Below the pieces are notes generated by a model. The model searched no databases. It saw nothing but the letters and a program-made list of their open reading frames with translations, and was not told where the DNA came from. 6,384 bases of DNA, taken from contig JAILQR010000114.1 in assembly GCA_024698845.1 (NCBI GenBank), forward strand, positions 1 through 6,384. Direction: 5' to 3'. A program made the position numbers and the translations under genes. The DNA is from Bacilli bacterium (lineage in GTDB: Bacteria > Bacillota_I > Bacilli_A > RF39 > UBA660). Below are positions 4,711 through 6,384 of this stretch, in pieces. The stretch's first letter is position 1; every line of letters starts with the position of its first letter.

Positions 4711-5388
4711 ATGACAACATATAGAAACAAGAAATTTTATAACGATATAATTGATATTAAAAAAAGATATAATGAAACTGGAGAAATTAATAAAGTAGAT
4801 GCTATGAACGCAATTATTAGATTTATTGATGCTTATTATCCAGATGGTAAAAATTGTAACATGGATATAATTTTAGGAAAACTTTATGATGCAATTTATA
4901 GTCCAAGAAATATAATTATATATAACCATGAATATGGAACAAGATTTGCTGAAGATTCAGTTTCAATTTTAATTGAAAATGCTAAAACATTTGATGTAGT
5001 AACAAGAATTACATTCCAATATATTGAATCTGAATTTAGTATTGACTGCGCTGTTATTGATAATAGAAGATTAACTAATGGTAAAATATTAATTAATAAT
5101 TATTACTTTAATGATTCAGATATAGTTATTCATTCATTCTTTAGAAAACCAAATGATGATGAATACTTTAAAGGTTATGTAAGAACAATAGCATTTGATG
5201 AAGATGGAAATGCTTATAGAGAAATTTTTGAAGGCCCTAATATGTTGCTTGGATTTGAAAATGAAAAAGACAGAAATGATTTCTTAGAATTTGCTGATGT
5301 CCCAGTTGCTATTATGAAAAGTTTATATCCTGAAAATTATTATGATGATTATAATAAAGTATATCCAAAAACTAGAGGAAGAAAATAA
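4711..5388 (+). CDS. Hypothetical protein, 225 residues
   Basis: I do not recognise this protein. The ATG at 4711 follows GGAGG (4701-4705) by 5 bases. The frame is open up to a TTG at 4699, but that would put the SD inside the gene, so 4711 is preferred. The product is soluble with no signal peptide or membrane segment. Residues 1-65 appear helical (IIDIKKRYNETGEINKVD). Residues 66-175 look rich in beta strands, with a possible hairpin at YVRTIAFDEDGNAYREIFEG (156-175). Residues 185-212 are helical and acidic. The last residues, KTRGRK, are basic and might touch nucleic acid or membrane; this is speculation. It is a single-gene unit with its own promoter and terminator. Confidence 0.75.
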   Translation: MTTYRNKKFYNDIIDIKKRYNETGEINKVDAMNAIIRFIDAYYPDGKNCNMDIILGKLYDAIYSPRNIIIYNHEYGTRFAEDSVSILIENAKTFDVVTRITFQYIESEFSIDCAVIDNRRLTNGKILINNYYFNDSDIVIHSFFRKPNDDEYFKGYVRTIAFDEDGNAYREIFEGPNMLLGFENEKDRNDFLEFADVPVAIMKSLYPENYYDDYNKVYPKTRGRK

Positions 5389-5403
5389 TCGTAAAAATAA
5401 AGT

Positions 5404-5434
5404 AAAATTTTCGTATAAAAGCGAAAATTTTTTT
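5404..5434 (+). terminator. Terminator after the 225-residue protein gene
   Basis: AAAATTTTCG (5404-5413) pairs perfectly with CGAAAATTTT (5422-5431) around an 8-base loop, and the T tract runs from 5428 to 5434. It starts 15 bases after the stop codon. Confidence 0.8.
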
Positions 5435-5445
5435 ATGTTTTAATA

Positions 5446-5457
5446 TATAATTATAAT
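5446..5457 (+). promoter_or_regulatory. Tandem -10 boxes of the hydrolase operon promoter
   Basis: Two perfect TATAAT hexamers lie end to end at 5446-5451 and 5452-5457. Neither has a good -35 box; the expected positions are A/T runs inside the preceding terminator. Transcription could start at about 5458 or 5464, leaving roughly 30 bases before the ATG. Confidence 0.55.
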
Positions 5458-5490
5458 GAGGATACTTTATAAATTGGAGGATTTATAAAC

Positions 5491-6219
5491 ATGTTTAGTT
5501 ATGATGGTATAAAGATAAATTATGAATATATAAATAATAAAAGTAAAAACACTTTAGTATTTTTACATGGATGGGGTCAAAACGTTGAAATGATGAAACC
5601 TATAGCTGATCCATTTAATAAAACTTGTAATATTTTAATCGTAGATTTACCAGGTCATGGTAAAAGTGAAGAACCAAAAAAAGTCTTTTCTCTTTATGAT
5701 TTTGCTGATATGGTTCATGAACTTGTTTTACAGTTAAAAATTAAGAATCCTGTTTTAATTGGTCATTCTTTTGGTGGTAAGATTTCAATGATCTATGCTA
5801 GTAAATATGATGTTAAAAAATTAATATTATTATCTAGTCCTTATAAAGTAGAAATTAAAAAACAACCACTTAAAGTAAAACTTATGAAAAAACTTGCTAA
5901 AGTTCCTGGCTTTAAGGGATTAGCAAATTACTTTAAGAAGAAAATGGGATCTACAGATTATCGTAATGCATCTCCTATGATGAGAGATATATTAGTTGCT
6001 CATGTTAATACGGATATTACAGAAGATGTTAAAAAAATATCTGTTCCAACAATTATTATATGGGGAACAAATGATTTAACTGTATCTATAGATAATGCTT
6101 ATGAAATTGAGAAATTAATTAAGGATAGTGCTGTTATACCTTATGAAGGGTTATCACACTTTGCTTATTTAGAAAATAAAAATCAAACAATAAGTATTAT
6201 TGATTCATTTATTAAATAG
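5491..6219 (+). CDS. Alpha/beta hydrolase-fold protein
   Basis: A 242-residue alpha/beta hydrolase, probably a cytoplasmic esterase, lipase or related acyl hydrolase. The oxyanion-hole motif is HGWG (26-29). The strand/turn DLPGHGKS (52-59) is typical of the fold. The nucleophile elbow GHSFGG (91-96) places the nucleophile at Ser93. Asp195 in GTNDLTV (192-198) and His223 in GLSHFAY (220-226) complete the triad. The cap at 120-165 is short and rich in Lys, which may mean an acidic or membrane-associated substrate (inference). No signal peptide is seen. The substrate cannot be named. The start is supported by GGAGG (5476-5480), 10 bases upstream. The next gene begins 11 bases downstream with its SD overlapping this stop, so the two form an operon. 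Confidence 0.88.
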   Translation: MFSYDGIKINYEYINNKSKNTLVFLHGWGQNVEMMKPIADPFNKTCNILIVDLPGHGKSEEPKKVFSLYDFADMVHELVLQLKIKNPVLIGHSFGGKISMIYASKYDVKKLILLSSPYKVEIKKQPLKVKLMKKLAKVPGFKGLANYFKKKMGSTDYRNASPMMRDILVAHVNTDITEDVKKISVPTIIIWGTNDLTVSIDNAYEIEKLIKDSAVIPYEGLSHFAYLENKNQTISIIDSFIK

Positions 6220-6230
6220 GAGGTAGTAAT

Positions 6231-6384
6231 ATGCTTTATGTGTATTTAGGGATAATATACTTTATGTATTTTCTTGTAAAATCTGTAAAAACATTACAGT
6301 TTTTACAGCAAAATAGATATAACAGAGGTGGAAAGTATAATTTATATATTAATAGCCATTTAAAACAAACATATATAAATCCAG
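6231..6384 (+). CDS. Partial: N-terminus of a membrane-anchored protein, possibly a MurF-type Mur ligase
   Basis: The first 51 codons of a gene that runs off the window. Residues 1-16 form a hydrophobic membrane segment. The following stretch LQFLQQNRYNRGGKYNLYI (22-40) resembles the Leu/Gln-Gln-rich, Tyr-Asn motif that precedes the ligase domain in some Firmicutes and Erysipelotrichia MurF-like proteins (ligase adding D-Ala-D-Ala to the UDP-MurNAc-tripeptide). That match is from memory and no ligase motif lies inside the window, so the function is tentative. The start is firm: AGGAGG (6218-6223) lies 7 bases upstream and overlaps the TAG stop of the hydrolase, indicating translational coupling. 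Confidence 0.6.
   Translation, partial: MLYVYLGIIYFMYFLVKSVKTLQFLQQNRYNRGGKYNLYINSHLKQTYINP

Overview
The window is AT-rich, compact and entirely plus-strand: eight complete protein genes, two tRNA genes and the first 51 codons of a ninth protein gene. The low GC, Gram-positive Shine-Dalgarno (SD) sequences, TATAAT-type promoters, hairpin/T-tract terminators and tRNAs with encoded CCA suggest a low-GC Firmicutes/Bacilli member, possibly an uncultured gut lineage related to Erysipelotrichia or Mollicutes (RF39-like). The lineage is an inference. Every Trp codon I checked is TGG and no gene contains an internal TGA, so the standard bacterial code applies, not the Mycoplasma code. No insertion sequence, phage gene, CRISPR array or sign of recent transfer was seen.

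Layout. (1) 1-1613: a promoter drives a PfkB-family sugar kinase with a long Pro/Gln/Val-rich tail, overlapping by 8 bp a stand-alone Smr-domain protein. (2) 1591-3636: a three-gene block with a cytoplasmic zinc-dependent phospholipase C-like protein and two unrecognised proteins. The first two genes each have a nearly identical promoter (25 of 30 positions) with a TTCGAA-centred palindrome in the spacer between -35 and -10. All three genes have an unusual run-of-G SD. (3) 3645-3899: a tRNA operon with a CAT-anticodon tRNA, probably Ile2 rather than Met, and tRNA-Leu(TAG), with its own promoter and terminator. (4) 3919-4661: an exported, membrane-anchored thioredoxin-like protein. (5) 4660-5434: an unrecognised 225-residue protein with its own promoter and terminator. 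(6) 5446-end: an alpha/beta hydrolase followed 11 bases later by a membrane-anchored protein whose start resembles the N-terminal extension of MurF-type Mur ligases; it runs off the window.

Most of the window looks like ordinary housekeeping sequence in short transcription units. The least ordinary part is the matched promoter/operator pair around the phospholipase C-like gene and its neighbour, which suggests a small regulon under an unidentified repressor. That regulator is not in this window.
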